DNA of 64,000 nucleotides from assembly GCA_902728285.1 (NCBI GenBank), contig CACVBU010000732.1:932720-996719 (forward strand), written 5' to 3'. Shown one piece after another: positions 56,201 to 64,000 of the stretch. The notes under the pieces are model-generated. The model was not told the origin of the DNA, made no database searches, and saw only the letters and a program-made list of their open reading frames with translations. The translations under genes were made by a program, and so were the position numbers. The stretch's first letter is position 1; the number at the start of each line of letters is the position of its first letter. Source of the stretch: Clytia hemisphaerica (Eukaryota > Cnidaria > Hydrozoa > Leptothecata > Clytiidae).

Positions 56201-59167
56201 GGTTTTGATGGCCATAATGGCGGTGGTTGCATTTTGTGGTGCACATAGTTTCGGAGGAGACTCCTCTGAATACCACTTTTTGCTAAAAAAATACACTTCT
56301 GTATCATTCCATTCTCAATGCCTCAATGCGACCAATCGAACACCTCTGAACGAGCTGGCATCGATATTGAAATCAAAAGAAGGAGCTCCTTATGTTTGGG
56401 ACGGCCTTTTAGAAACCAATCAAATCGAGTATATGGATATTTGCAATGATACTGATCTACTGCTTGGAGTCTTGGTAGATATGCTGCTTGACCAGAAATA
56501 CTTTTTCCAGCCTAAAGAAAACATTACTACATGGAGATATCAGAATATTTTATACCTTTTGGCTGTAGTTCCTGATTCAATGTCTCGAATTATTGAGGGT
56601 GTTTTGAGTTTTTCAGAAACTTTTAGAGTGTGTGGCCCACGACATTGTGACCAGAGGCTTAATCTGAAATCTATTGACGACCAAGCTTTACAATTGAGAT
56701 CACTTTTAGAACGTTTCGAATGGGATGACGTCACTCTCATCACAATATCCGACAATTTTGAAGATTATTGGATCAATTACTTTAACAAAACTTCCAGAAT
56801 CCTTAAAGAATCGGAAACTTTTTGTCTCAAAGCTAAACTTTTTGATACCGGAGACACTTATGAGGAATTTGAGAAAATGATACTCGAGATCAAATACTTC
56901 CTCATTAACACACGCAATTATACTAAAGTTATTGTGTGGGGCGGTCGACAAACGCATGTCCAAAATTTCTTCAGTGCGCTACGTGATTTTTTTCTTCTCA
57001 ACTTCTCAAAGACTCCAATGATATTTCCATATGGCGATTTTCATCATTCGACTGAGAAAACGCCGTCTGATTTCCAAGCCCTCCCTTGGTTGGCCAACTA
57101 TCAAGAAAGGAGAAGTGTCTATACTGTCGGTGATTTGGAAATCAACGCCATCAAAGAAGCCGCGTATAAAAATAGACGTCGTTATGATGAAAGGATATCT
57201 TTACATAAAACTTTGGAGCAGATTTTTCCATACATGGGACATTCTTATGTGCTGCCTTACTATCAGGACATATCCAACATTGACGATCCTTTTGATGATT
57301 ATCCAATTCTGATGAATTGGTCAAAGACGTTTCTTCAAGAAGTGAAATTTCGCGAGCAACAATGCAATAGATTCCGCTGTGAACCAGGTTTTCAACAAGT
57401 GTATGGTTCCATTGAGAATCCATTCTTTGATGAGATGTATGGCTTCAAATGTGTACTTTGCCCTGTTAACCATATCAACCCATTTTATGGTGATGGAAGG
57501 TGTATGAAATGCAACGTTGAACCTTTCGTAATCGATAACGGTGACAGAACTGTTTGTGTCGACCCTTATTCTAATGCGGATATACATTTTACCATGATGC
57601 AAACATATTTGGTTTTAGGCACAGGGTTGGGCTGTATTTTATTGACTCTAACCAACTTCATTGTTTTTATTGCCAAACGTAACACGCCCCTTGTTCGATC
57701 CTCTGATGAGATTTTATCCATACTGCATCTAGCGAATATATTGCTGACAATCGCTTCTTTGCTTTATCTCAATCTTGTCCAGAAAGTCACCATTGCTAAA
57801 TGCATCGCAGCAAATATGATCATCAGCGTCTTCTATGTTATCAATGTGGCTTTTGTTTACACTAAATCGCAAAAACTTTTGACTGCTTTCCGTTCTCATG
57901 TTCATCTATCGCGTAAAGAGATTCGCCTGACTTCAGCCGCTCAAGTTTTTACCGTTGCCGTCTTTTTGTTGATTTCAAATGCAATCACCATTATCATCTT
58001 CACTCAAGAATCGCCAAATATAATCAATTATATTGACGATGACCAGATGTTGCGAGTCCATTATTGCAATACTGGATATCACGTTAATGTCTTGATTGCC
58101 TTCATCACATTCTTACAATTGTTATGCTTGATACAAGCCTACCGTGGACGCAATTTACCAGGCCCGATGAATAACGCCATGTCTCTTGTCTATGCAGTTC
58201 TGATCGCCACCATAAATTTCCTGATTTCCTTTCCTATTACTGCGTTCCTGGATCAAGTGGACAAAGAATTTGCACGATTGATTGTCCTGATGACCAATTG
58301 TATTTTCATAGTGTTGCTTTTGTATGGACAAAAATGTTACCTCATCATGTTCAAACCGCGCAAAAACACCAGGCATTATTTCGCACAAAAGAGAATGGAA
58401 GCAATGTCTCTGTCTACCACCAATCTTCCATCATTCTAAAGTACAAGATAAACTTCCAGTCATGTTTTTGGGCTAGCGAGAAAATAACTTTGCGGTATGT
58501 TGAAGCTTGCAAAAATGAATTTAAGTTTTGTAAAAGTTGGTAGAGCTAGGTATAGTTTGCATAAATTTTTATTAATTACTTGTTGTTTCATTATTTGTGT
58601 GATTTTTATGTAATTTATTTTTTTGTATTGTATTTAGTTTTTTTTGAACCTGAAAGAACTTTAAGCTCTATGATTAGTGACACTCCTATTCGTGTATGGT
58701 CAGTGTCCTTTAGTCTTTCATTCGTGTTACGATTTTGGAAATGAAATGTTTTTTATAATTTTTGATTTAATCGCACAGACATGTTTCAATGACGAAATCC
58801 TAATTTTGAGCTTTCTTACAATGGGTTGACAATGGACTTTCTATTGAAAGAATAGAAAGTTTTACAATAAGCAATGGCGTGTAGCAGATGCATCCCTCTG
58901 GCAGCTGATTTTCCAGGGGCATTCCATTTTAAACCAAACAATCGGCAGTTTTTTATCATTAAAGAAAAAAAGGCTATTAAAAATTTCTTGTTTTTTTACA
59001 GAAACTTTCATTACTAAAAATGTTTTTGAAATTAAAAAAGTTAAAATGCGAATTTGAGAAATTTTTTCTTCTTCACTTTGCCTCTTTTTTTAGCATGTGC
59101 AATATCATTTTCTGAAAATTCTAATGTTTCGACTTTATCTTTTTTTAGGTATTTGAGCCGGAGATAA
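41270..59167 (+). CDS. UBLCP1: Ubiquitin-like domain-containing CTD phosphatase 1, ten exons
   Basis: Exons: 41270-41432, 41890-41981, 42766-42857, 43047-43162, 43471-43569, 52753-52790, 53011-53109, 54561-54674, 55490-55617, 59149-59167 (stop TAA). Introns are GT/AG and phases agree, giving 319 residues; vertebrate UBLCP1 has about 318. Residues 1-80 are the ubiquitin-like domain, which binds the proteasome subunit RPN1/PSMD2 in known members. The HAD-type FCP/SCP phosphatase domain follows, with the catalytic DxDxT motif as [10 protein letters not shown] at the exon 4/5 join and further family blocks [35 protein letters not shown] and [15 protein letters not shown]. The C-terminus is HYKWEKYLSRR. 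Known members dephosphorylate the nuclear 26S proteasome and lower its activity. Introns 5 (9.2 kb) and 9 (3.5 kb) contain other genes. The ATG is the first in the domain frame and matches the family start. Confidence 0.95.
42494..42660. mobile_element. Palindromic MITE in UBLCP1 intron 2 (167 bp)
   Basis: Arms TAATAGACGATATCGGCTT and ..AACTCAGATTTGACC pair with GGTCAAATCTGAGTT and AAGCCGATATCGTCTATTA. Its transcript within the intron would fold into a long hairpin. Confidence 0.7.
43570..44040. other. UBLCP1 intron 5, first part: no separate gene
   Basis: No exon seen. A word TATACAAACTGATTTTATG at about 43930 has a partner at about 44620, on either side of the TTAA element; the two may be parts of one interrupted repeat. 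Confidence 0.35.
44041..44597. mobile_element. TTAA-flanked, piggyBac-like MITE in UBLCP1 intron 5
   Basis: Ends CCCTATTC and GAATAGGG are directly flanked by TTAA on both sides (44037-44040, 44598-44601). Just inside are inverted CTAGGGGGGG stretches. TTAA duplication with CCC-starting ends is the hallmark of piggyBac-type transposition. It has no transposase, and the 90-codon frame inside has no motif. Confidence 0.7.
44602..46143. other. UBLCP1 intron 5, AT-rich, no gene seen
   Basis: Open frames are short and featureless. Confidence 0.35.
46144..46699. mobile_element. ACATGT MITE family, copy 3, carrying an inserted hairpin element
   Basis: The outer ends ACATGTTTTTTC and TATAAAAAAACATGT and the right-hand interior (AAGCATAACG, CATATACAGGCTCAG, ACACTTGCTTAT) match copies 1 and 2. 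About 400 bp (about 46161-46560) absent from the other copies interrupts it near the left end. The insert comprises a strong hairpin and a second TTGTTAACCG/CGGTTAACAA pair. Confidence 0.65.
46161..46258. repeat. Strong 98 bp hairpin (AATACAATAATGACCGGTTA)
   Basis: AATACAATAATGACCGGTTA pairs with TAACCGGTCATTATTGTATT, and GGGCTGTACTG..AATATTGCCC with GGGCAATATT..CAGTACAGCCC, leaving a GA centre. Almost every base is paired. Confidence 0.75.
46850..47120. repeat. Degenerate AT-rich tandem repeat, ~50 bp unit
   Basis: The pattern TTTAGACCTAAATT..ATTGACTCAACTGAAAATATTTTT recurs about six times with indels. Non-coding. Confidence 0.6.
47497..50604 (-). CDS. Coiled-coil protein of unknown function, nested antisense in UBLCP1 intron 5
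   Basis: Exons: 50604-50385, 49585-49256, 48990-47981, 47694-47497. All introns are GT/AG, and phases 1, 1 and 0 join cleanly into 585 codons plus stop. Exon 1 (residues 1-73) starts [17 protein letters not shown] and has a [20 protein letters not shown] segment. Exon 2 begins with a basic helix ([20 protein letters not shown]). Exon 3 opens acidic and serine-rich, has proline-containing linkers ([13 protein letters not shown]), then about 100 residues of Lys/Glu/Arg-rich predicted coiled coil (about 420-520). Exon 4 ends [10 protein letters not shown]. No signal peptide or membrane segment; probably cytoplasmic, cytoskeletal or ciliary, but this is only composition-based. I do not recognise the family. 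Exon 4's correct frame is the one joined to exon 3, not the longer overlapping frame. Confidence 0.8.
50706..50771 (-). promoter_or_regulatory. Two CRE-like sites upstream of the nested coiled-coil gene
   Basis: TGACGTCA at 50706-50713 and 50764-50771, about 100 and 160 bp upstream of the ATG at 50604 on the minus strand. This octamer is the consensus site for CREB/ATF bZIP factors. Position and spacing suit a proximal promoter; binding is untested. Confidence 0.45.
50895..51251. mobile_element. MITE with TAAGCTGGGAGCAAACC ends
   Basis: Inverted ends TAAGCTGGGAGCAAACC (50895) and its complement (to 51251), continuing as TCAAACAT.GTTCTTCAAACAT. An 84-codon minus-strand frame (50976-50722) starts inside it and is judged spurious. 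Confidence 0.65.
51252..52398. other. UBLCP1 intron 5, late part: relics, no gene
   Basis: A possible mariner-type MITE at 51806-52056 has loosely inverted GTGTC.C.AAAAAAGTGG and CTCTTTTTTCGGACACAC ends. A cluster of TTCGCGAAAGTTT words at 52190-52310 is related to the element at 6832. No exon supported. Confidence 0.4.
52399..52587. mobile_element. MITE, GAAGGGCTAGATG family, copy 2
   Basis: Ends GCCCGAAGGACTAGATGTCG and GCACGACATCTAGCCC. The interior matches the element at 14545-14812 in the reverse orientation. It ends about 165 bp before UBLCP1 exon 6. Confidence 0.65.
53110..54560. other. UBLCP1 intron 7: dispersed repeat with GTCC microsatellite
   Basis: A repeat of the type GACCTACCCCGGTGGAGGTCC followed by (GTCC)n-like TCCGTTCGTCCGTCC lies at 53541-53620. 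The rest of the intron is AT-rich and has no supported gene. Confidence 0.4.
54915..55266. mobile_element. MITE in UBLCP1 intron 8 with CTTATC.GGGAAA ends
   Basis: CTTATCAGGGAAAAAAATGTCGG at the left is the near-complement of CCGACATTCTTTCCCCGATAAG at the right. GTGACGAAATTTTCCCCCGAC-type words repeat inside in both orientations. Confidence 0.6.
56172..58439 (+). CDS. Class C (metabotropic-type) GPCR, intronless, nested in UBLCP1 intron 9
   Basis: 755 residues in one exon. A signal peptide spans about 1-25 (hydrophobic [17 protein letters not shown]). An extracellular ligand-binding-like region runs about 30-390 with several N-glycosylation sequons. A cysteine-rich linker (about 395-462) includes [21 protein letters not shown] and TVCVDPY, the NCD3G pattern. 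Seven membrane segments lie at about 472-725. Class C landmarks are [20 protein letters not shown] after helix 1, [15 protein letters not shown] after helix 5 and [13 protein letters not shown] at the end of helix 7. Likely a plasma-membrane receptor for an amino-acid-like or other small ligand; the ligand is unknown. The extracellular domain is shorter than in mGluRs (~500 residues). It lies on the same strand as UBLCP1, between exons 9 and 10, so its transcription must be compatible with read-through of the host. Confidence 0.88.
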   Translation: MGRMIFPSFLVLMAIMAVVAFCGAHSFGGDSSEYHFLLKKYTSVSFHSQCLNATNRTPLNELASILKSKEGAPYVWDGLLETNQIEYMDICNDTDLLLGVLVDMLLDQKYFFQPKENITTWRYQNILYLLAVVPDSMSRIIEGVLSFSETFRVCGPRHCDQRLNLKSIDDQALQLRSLLERFEWDDVTLITISDNFEDYWINYFNKTSRILKESETFCLKAKLFDTGDTYEEFEKMILEIKYFLINTRNYTKVIVWGGRQTHVQNFFSALRDFFLLNFSKTPMIFPYGDFHHSTEKTPSDFQALPWLANYQERRSVYTVGDLEINAIKEAAYKNRRRYDERISLHKTLEQIFPYMGHSYVLPYYQDISNIDDPFDDYPILMNWSKTFLQEVKFREQQCNRFRCEPGFQQVYGSIENPFFDEMYGFKCVLCPVNHINPFYGDGRCMKCNVEPFVIDNGDRTVCVDPYSNADIHFTMMQTYLVLGTGLGCILLTLTNFIVFIAKRNTPLVRSSDEILSILHLANILLTIASLLYLNLVQKVTIAKCIAANMIISVFYVINVAFVYTKSQKLLTAFRSHVHLSRKEIRLTSAAQVFTVAVFLLISNAITIIIFTQESPNIINYIDDDQMLRVHYCNTGYHVNVLIAFITFLQLLCLIQAYRGRNLPGPMNNAMSLVYAVLIATINFLISFPITAFLDQVDKEFARLIVLMTNCIFIVLLLYGQKCYLIMFKPRKNTRHYFAQKRMEAMSLSTTNLPSF

Positions 59168-60160
59168 TAGGAAACACCTTAGCAACTGAGACATGGGATG
59201 CGTATACGTATTTCCGAATTCCGAGTTGATGCTACGTTGACGTAACGTTGATAAATGATTTTTCGAAGGGGCATTTAAATTTTTGTAGTCCCTAAACTGT
59301 AACATCAGACCCCTGTTTACTCCGCCAAAGCCGACAGTGGATTGTGTGAACGACTGTTGCTGGTGACTTTGTGACTGTTGCTTCATATATGAATTTGAGG
59401 GAAAATCCAGCTTAATGCAGGGCTAATGCGAGATAAAAACAACGACCCTTCTTCCACAAAATCTTTTGTAAATCACAGTACTGAAAGAATAAGAGAAACT
59501 AATTTTCAGTTGCTGGATGTGAGCTGTTTTATCGATGGCTGCTTTAAGCTTCGAATTATAAATGGTGTGAAATGAGGGTTAAAGGTTGTGTAATGTTTCA
59601 GTGTAATGGCTGTGGAAAAATTTTATTTAGAAACTTGAAAGGAATAACACAACCCTTGACTTGAAATAGGCTGGGATGTTTTTTACCTACTTCATAAGTT
59701 TAGTTGCCACAATGATAACTACACCCCTGTCTCACAGTTCCGGGGTGAAACTTTTTTCTACAGCGAATTTTGATTGAAATTTCAACGGGGATAAAAATTA
59801 TATTGTTCCAAGGTTAAAAAATCCAGTGGGATGGTTTTGGAAGGCAATTTCTAAACAACGAATTTCGAATGGGATAAAATCAAAATCAATTTCTCAGTGG
59901 GGCTGAAATTCTGGGGTATTTTTCTCACCGGTGACGAAATTTTTGCCAAATTTTCCAGTGGGGCTTGGGCCCCGACGCAGGGATGTACACTTACTTGTAA
60001 ATGACATTATTTAGTTTCAGCAAGTCATCTTACTTGAGATTTTAATGATTGATAAAAATTCATACTTTGAAAACTAGTGAAGATACTGAACAATAATCGC
60101 TTAAGAACCCTCTTATCTTGCTCTGATCGATACCTAACGGTGGAACCCCAAGCTTGATTT
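59168..60160. other. 3' flank of UBLCP1; dispersed repeat copy 2
   Basis: No exon beyond the UBLCP1 stop. 59775-59980 is the second copy of the repeat at 14096-14300 (GGGGATAAAAATT, GGTTTTGGAAGGCAATTT, GCCAAATTTTCCAGTGG). No canonical AATAAA is evident close to the stop codon. Confidence 0.45.
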
Positions 60161-60164
60161 AGTT

Positions 60165-60845
60165 ACTTGGGGCAGAGGAATGTAAAGAGATGGAAAACAG
60201 CTTTTCTGATTACTCAAAGTTCAACGATCACTTCTATTGAAAATTCTATTGTAAAAACGTTGATTAGGTCATTAAATGAAAGTCCAGAAAAGACGGCTCG
60301 CCATACAAATCGGACGGTTTCTACATGATTTGACGATAAAAATGAAAATTAGTTTTTCCTTTTTTGCCGATTACTAGTTCAATTTTTAAGAATAAGGAGC
60401 AATATTTTTACTAATGTATAACAAAAGAAATTCCTAACGCAATGATATTAAATTGGTTCTTGTAAAACTGTCAGAAGTCGAGTAAAATCAAGATAAAGTT
60501 ATAATCTTCTCGAGCTCTAGCCTTCCATATTATGGTGCGGTCATGATGCGGTTATATCAGTAGAATCGCTAGGAAATTCTGAGCAAGAAGATATAGGTAT
60601 CTTTTCGTATAGGAGAGGTGTACCTAAAATATAAGCCCTAAAAGTTTGCGCATAATAAGGCTTGAAACAAAAGAATTTTGTCACAACACGCTAATTATGC
60701 AGATTTTTTCTAGCGACAACAAAAGAAACCTATTTACTCGACATAAACTCCCTTAAGGACAAGAGACCTGGTATATGACGAGCCGTTTTTCCATTGTTTT
60801 CAAGAAGCTGTTTTTCCATCTCTTTACATTCCTCTGCTTGGGGGA
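60165..60845. mobile_element. ~0.68 kb inverted-repeat element
   Basis: GGGGCAGAGGAATGTAAAGAG at the left pairs with CTCTTTACATTCCTCTGCTTGGGG at the right. A second inverted match, ACGGCTCGCCATA (about 60293) with TATGACGAGCCGT (about 60773), lies further in. Non-coding. Confidence 0.65.
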
Positions 60846-62070
60846 AATAAACTTAAATTTGAGGATGGCACTACTAGATAGTAGATTTAATATTTTTCAC
60901 TGTTTTGTTCCTTTTTACCTTATTTAATTGTACTATGTCAGTTATTGAAATAGCCTTTTTGACGATTAATGGAAATAAACATATCTAAAAGTAGTAGTAG
61001 TCATTATATTAAGGATTATTCAGCTCTATCAATTATTTTTTTCATAAGAAGTGTCAGTAAATTATCTTAAATTTTTCTGATGTCCGCTAGTTGAAAATAA
61101 TTGCTATGAAGTGGAAGTTATTTTCGAGGCCGATTTACATCCCTCAATGAATCAGAGGGGTTTGATAGCCTTGTGAACTGTCATTAGTTCGGTTCCCTCC
61201 GCTCCAAAAATTTCTAGACAAAAGCTAAGATTCATAGTACAAGTCCCCATTACCTAACCAGGGTAAAAAAAATTTTAATTTTTATTTAGTCGGGTATTTT
61301 TTTCGTCGCGGCGACGAAACATTTTTCCCCCGATAAGGTATATTCCTCTCTCTGTTGTTCTTCGTTCCCCACTAGACTTTGCCCGGGTTTTCGCTTTTCC
61401 CGATTATCGCCCGGAAAGTGCCTTACCCGAAACAGTCGGGTCTGATTTGACGACAGTACTATAAACATAACATTATTGGTCGTACGAGGTCTGCTATTAT
61501 AGTATTACAAGTCGTAAATAATTATAATGTAAGCTTGTGCGAACCGACTTTACGTACCAACAAGTGCCATTTATTTTCAAGTCAGCACAGCACACATTCT
61601 AGAAGTTGCTTTTTGACTGCACCTGTTTGCCCTCATCCTTCACAATGTCCGAAGTTGATACCAAGAAAAGGCATCGTGGTATTCCAGAAGCAACATTTTT
61701 GGTAATTTTCTGTTTTTATCCTTCCCGGGGCCGGGTGGTGCGGGTTGTTTGAATCAAAGTGGTGCATTTTTCTGCAATTTGTATTATACTTCTGGTCTAT
61801 TTCTCAAGGATTATTGTAAATTAGGATACCTGTGGCAGTCTCTCCTACTTAGGAGAGTATCTTAAATTCAGCGAAGTCAAGTTTGAAGAGGACCCTCCCG
61901 GCGCTCCGGAAACATCCGGAGCTACTAAAAGTGCCGTTTTTTTCGTGCTCCGAAACACTGGAAGATTCCGGAGCACGATTTTAGCAACTCCAGAAGATTT
62001 TTCATATTTTAATTTTTTTTTCAAAACCTATCCTATCTTGTAGAGCTTTGAAAAAAAGAAAATGAGCGGT
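60846..62070. other. No gene seen
   Basis: 61285-61445 contains GTCGGGTAT and ACAGTCGGGTC ends with ACCCGAAA and CCCGATAAGG words, possibly a small repeat related in style to the CACCCGAC element. An inverted CCGGAGCAC/GTGCTCCG pair is at about 61925-61975. No exon supported. Confidence 0.35.
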
Positions 62071-62074
62071 CATA

Positions 62075-63095
62075 GGCCTCCAGTAGGGTGGTCAGAGGAA
62101 ATTTCAAACTTACTTGCAGAATACCAAACCAAGTTTAATGGAAAGCCATAACCATCAGAAGAAAAATGAGGGGTCATTTACCTTCCAATTCTTTAAAGTT
62201 CCAAAGATATTACATTTTGAAGTTCAATTTTTCAAGCACTTTCGTGCACGCATCGCCAGCCATTTTGTACCTTTATTACGGCACCAAAAGCGAAAGTGTT
62301 TTATGAAAAATTCCGTGCGAGAGGTTTGGTGCGAGTTTTATTTTCCGTAGATGTAGCTGAAACGGGGGTAATTACACCATAATCTTTCCCTTATCGCTTA
62401 CCACCGGAAACAGCTTGATTCTTACTTTTTTCACATTTGGAAAGAAAAAACATTGTTCTTTCTAAAAAATTCACGTTCGATAAAAAAATTTGATTTTTTC
62501 AATGAAAAAAACGCATTTTAAGTACATAATTTGACTTCCTGAAAAATATACGTTGCTCCAACCAACGAACGTGGTACGTCTTAAAAGCTAAACTATTGCG
62601 GGGAACGATGCAAAAAATTCCAGGTCGATAGCTGTTTCGGGTGGCTAGCGCTTTGGATTTTAGAACCCCCGGATAAAAAATTTTGCCGTGCCGCGAACAA
62701 GAAGTTTGAAAAAACTCACCCGCGAGTACTCATTTTCAAATTTTGAAGGAACACGAAGACATGATGTGCTGATTTTTTCTGCAAAAGAAAGCTGAATAAA
62801 TTCTCTACCTTTTGGAAAAAATACTTATGTTAAAAGAGGTTTCCTTCCTTGAGATATGTAACCTTGAATATTTTTTTTCGAAAATCTATGTTTTGTTACT
62901 GCCGCACGCGTAAGGCCCGACCTCCCTACCTCCAGATAGGGTGGTCAGGCCAAAATTTTCCCCTCAAATTTTGAAAACTAAACTAATTTTATTTGAAAGT
63001 CCTTATACCTTTGTGAGAAAAATGAGGGGTCATTTGTTAAAATTGGTTAAGTAGTTCCAAAGTTATTCCATTTTCAAACCACAAAAAAAACACCT
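62075..63095. repeat. Pair of diverged direct repeats (~170 bp each)
   Basis: 62075-62235 and 62921-63095 share, in order, TAGGGTGGTCAG, AAATGAGGGGTCATTT, AGTTCCAAAG.TATT and CATTTT. They are direct copies about 850 bp apart. The intervening DNA is non-coding. Confidence 0.5.
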
Positions 63096-64000
63096 TTTCA
63101 AAGAATAGCCTCCTTACACCACGCCAGCAAGAAATAATTTTCGGAAGCACCAAAATCGCGTCAAAAATGGCGAATGAAATCTAGTCTTCTGTGTGGCGGG
63201 GCGTGAGGAGTTTTGCTGGCGTGGTCTGAAAATCGGCCCGATGACTGTTAAGCTTTCGCCTATCGCTAATGAGCTGGAAATGATAGCTAAAAACAAATTT
63301 TACCAATGAAAAGCTGAAACCCTTAGCTTTCCAACGATATATTGTAGTCCTGACAAAAATTTCAGGAAAGTGCCAAAAAATCGAAATTTCTTCTTTTTTC
63401 TCGATTTAAAGACGGCCCGTAGATTATCAAAAAGGCTACCACGTGACAAACTAAAGTACTATCTTTCCCGCGTTTTATAAAAAAAACCGCGAGTCTATAA
63501 CTAATCCAGCTCAATAGCGATAGCCATTTGAAAAATGGTGGTCAAGGTAGACTGTGGTGCCACGAATTCTGAGTCGCCATTTTTTCACCTTGATGTTTAA
63601 TAAAGGGTATATCTTTTTATTGAAGGTAGGTGATGGGATGGGGTTTTTTTCTTTGTTTTCTCTGATAAATTCTGAGTATTAAAAAAAAAAAGAATGAACA
63701 ATTTTGGAGTTGTTAAGGATAAGTTATGATGGATGGAATGTTGTAATTTTGATTTTCGACTTTTTCCACACAAAAAATCCCGAAATTCGAAAAATGTGTC
63801 AAAAAAGAAAAAAAAGAAATTTTCCAGTCATGCTTCTTTAATTTTGCATATCTCTTTTTCTAGTGTAGCTAGAGACCTGAAATTTGGAGGGAGAATTCTT
63901 TGATGGTGTTAGAATATTATTATAAAAAAGAAGACATTGCATTGTTTTATTTTTGTTTTTGAAGAAAATTAGCTTGGAAAAGGTTGAAATGAGTCAAAAA
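63096..64000. other. No gene seen
   Basis: AT-rich sequence to the window edge. A GC-richer patch at 63110-63250 contains CACCACGCCAGCAAG (63118) and an inverted match CTTGCTGGCGTGG-like word at about 63213, so a small fold-back repeat is possible. Confidence 0.35.

Overview
This is an AT-rich animal nuclear window with spliced genes, long introns and a very high load of transposons and inverted repeats. I think an early-branching metazoan, most likely a cnidarian, because of the gelsolin/severin-type gene and the style of the reverse-transcriptase and DNA-transposon remnants. The species cannot be fixed from sequence alone. I see no bacterial operons, rRNA, CRISPR array or phage genes.

Five host genes can be supported. 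(1) 8321-9316 (+): an intronless, divergent rhodopsin-like (class A) GPCR with a TATA box. (2) 33472-37468 (-): an eight-exon severin/gelsolin-like actin regulator of 366 residues. (3) 41270-59167 (+): UBLCP1, the ubiquitin-like-domain nuclear CTD/proteasome phosphatase. I assembled ten exons with canonical splice sites and consistent phase; they encode 319 residues, close to the usual size. (4) 47497-50604 (-): a four-exon, 585-residue coiled-coil protein of unknown function lying wholly inside UBLCP1 intron 5, antisense to it. (5) 56172-58439 (+): an intronless class C GPCR (755 residues) lying inside the last UBLCP1 intron. UBLCP1 therefore hosts two nested genes, one on each strand.

The remainder is mainly mobile DNA. 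1-7.6 kb: a 5.3 kb transposon with ~480 bp inverted ends carrying a decayed multi-exon gene that is itself split by a nested fold-back element, then a LINE 3' end, a MITE and a tRNA-derived SINE. 9.3-19 kb: nested MITEs, a second (tRNA-Gly-derived) SINE with perfect target-site duplications, a reverse-transcriptase pseudogene and two tandem-repeat arrays. 19.1-23.5 kb: a fold-back element whose ~0.85 kb arms are themselves minisatellites. 24.4-26.9 kb: a 2.5 kb non-autonomous element with an 8 bp target-site duplication and 16 copies of CACCCGAC or its complement in its ends. 26.9-33 kb: MITEs and a mariner-type transposase scrap. Smaller elements sit in the introns of the severin-like gene and UBLCP1 and downstream of UBLCP1.

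The strongest points for follow-up are the UBLCP1 nested-gene arrangement, the minisatellite-armed fold-back element, the CACCCGAC element and the excess of the CRE-type palindrome TGACGTCA (17 copies found by eye), both in transposon ends and upstream of the nested coiled-coil gene.
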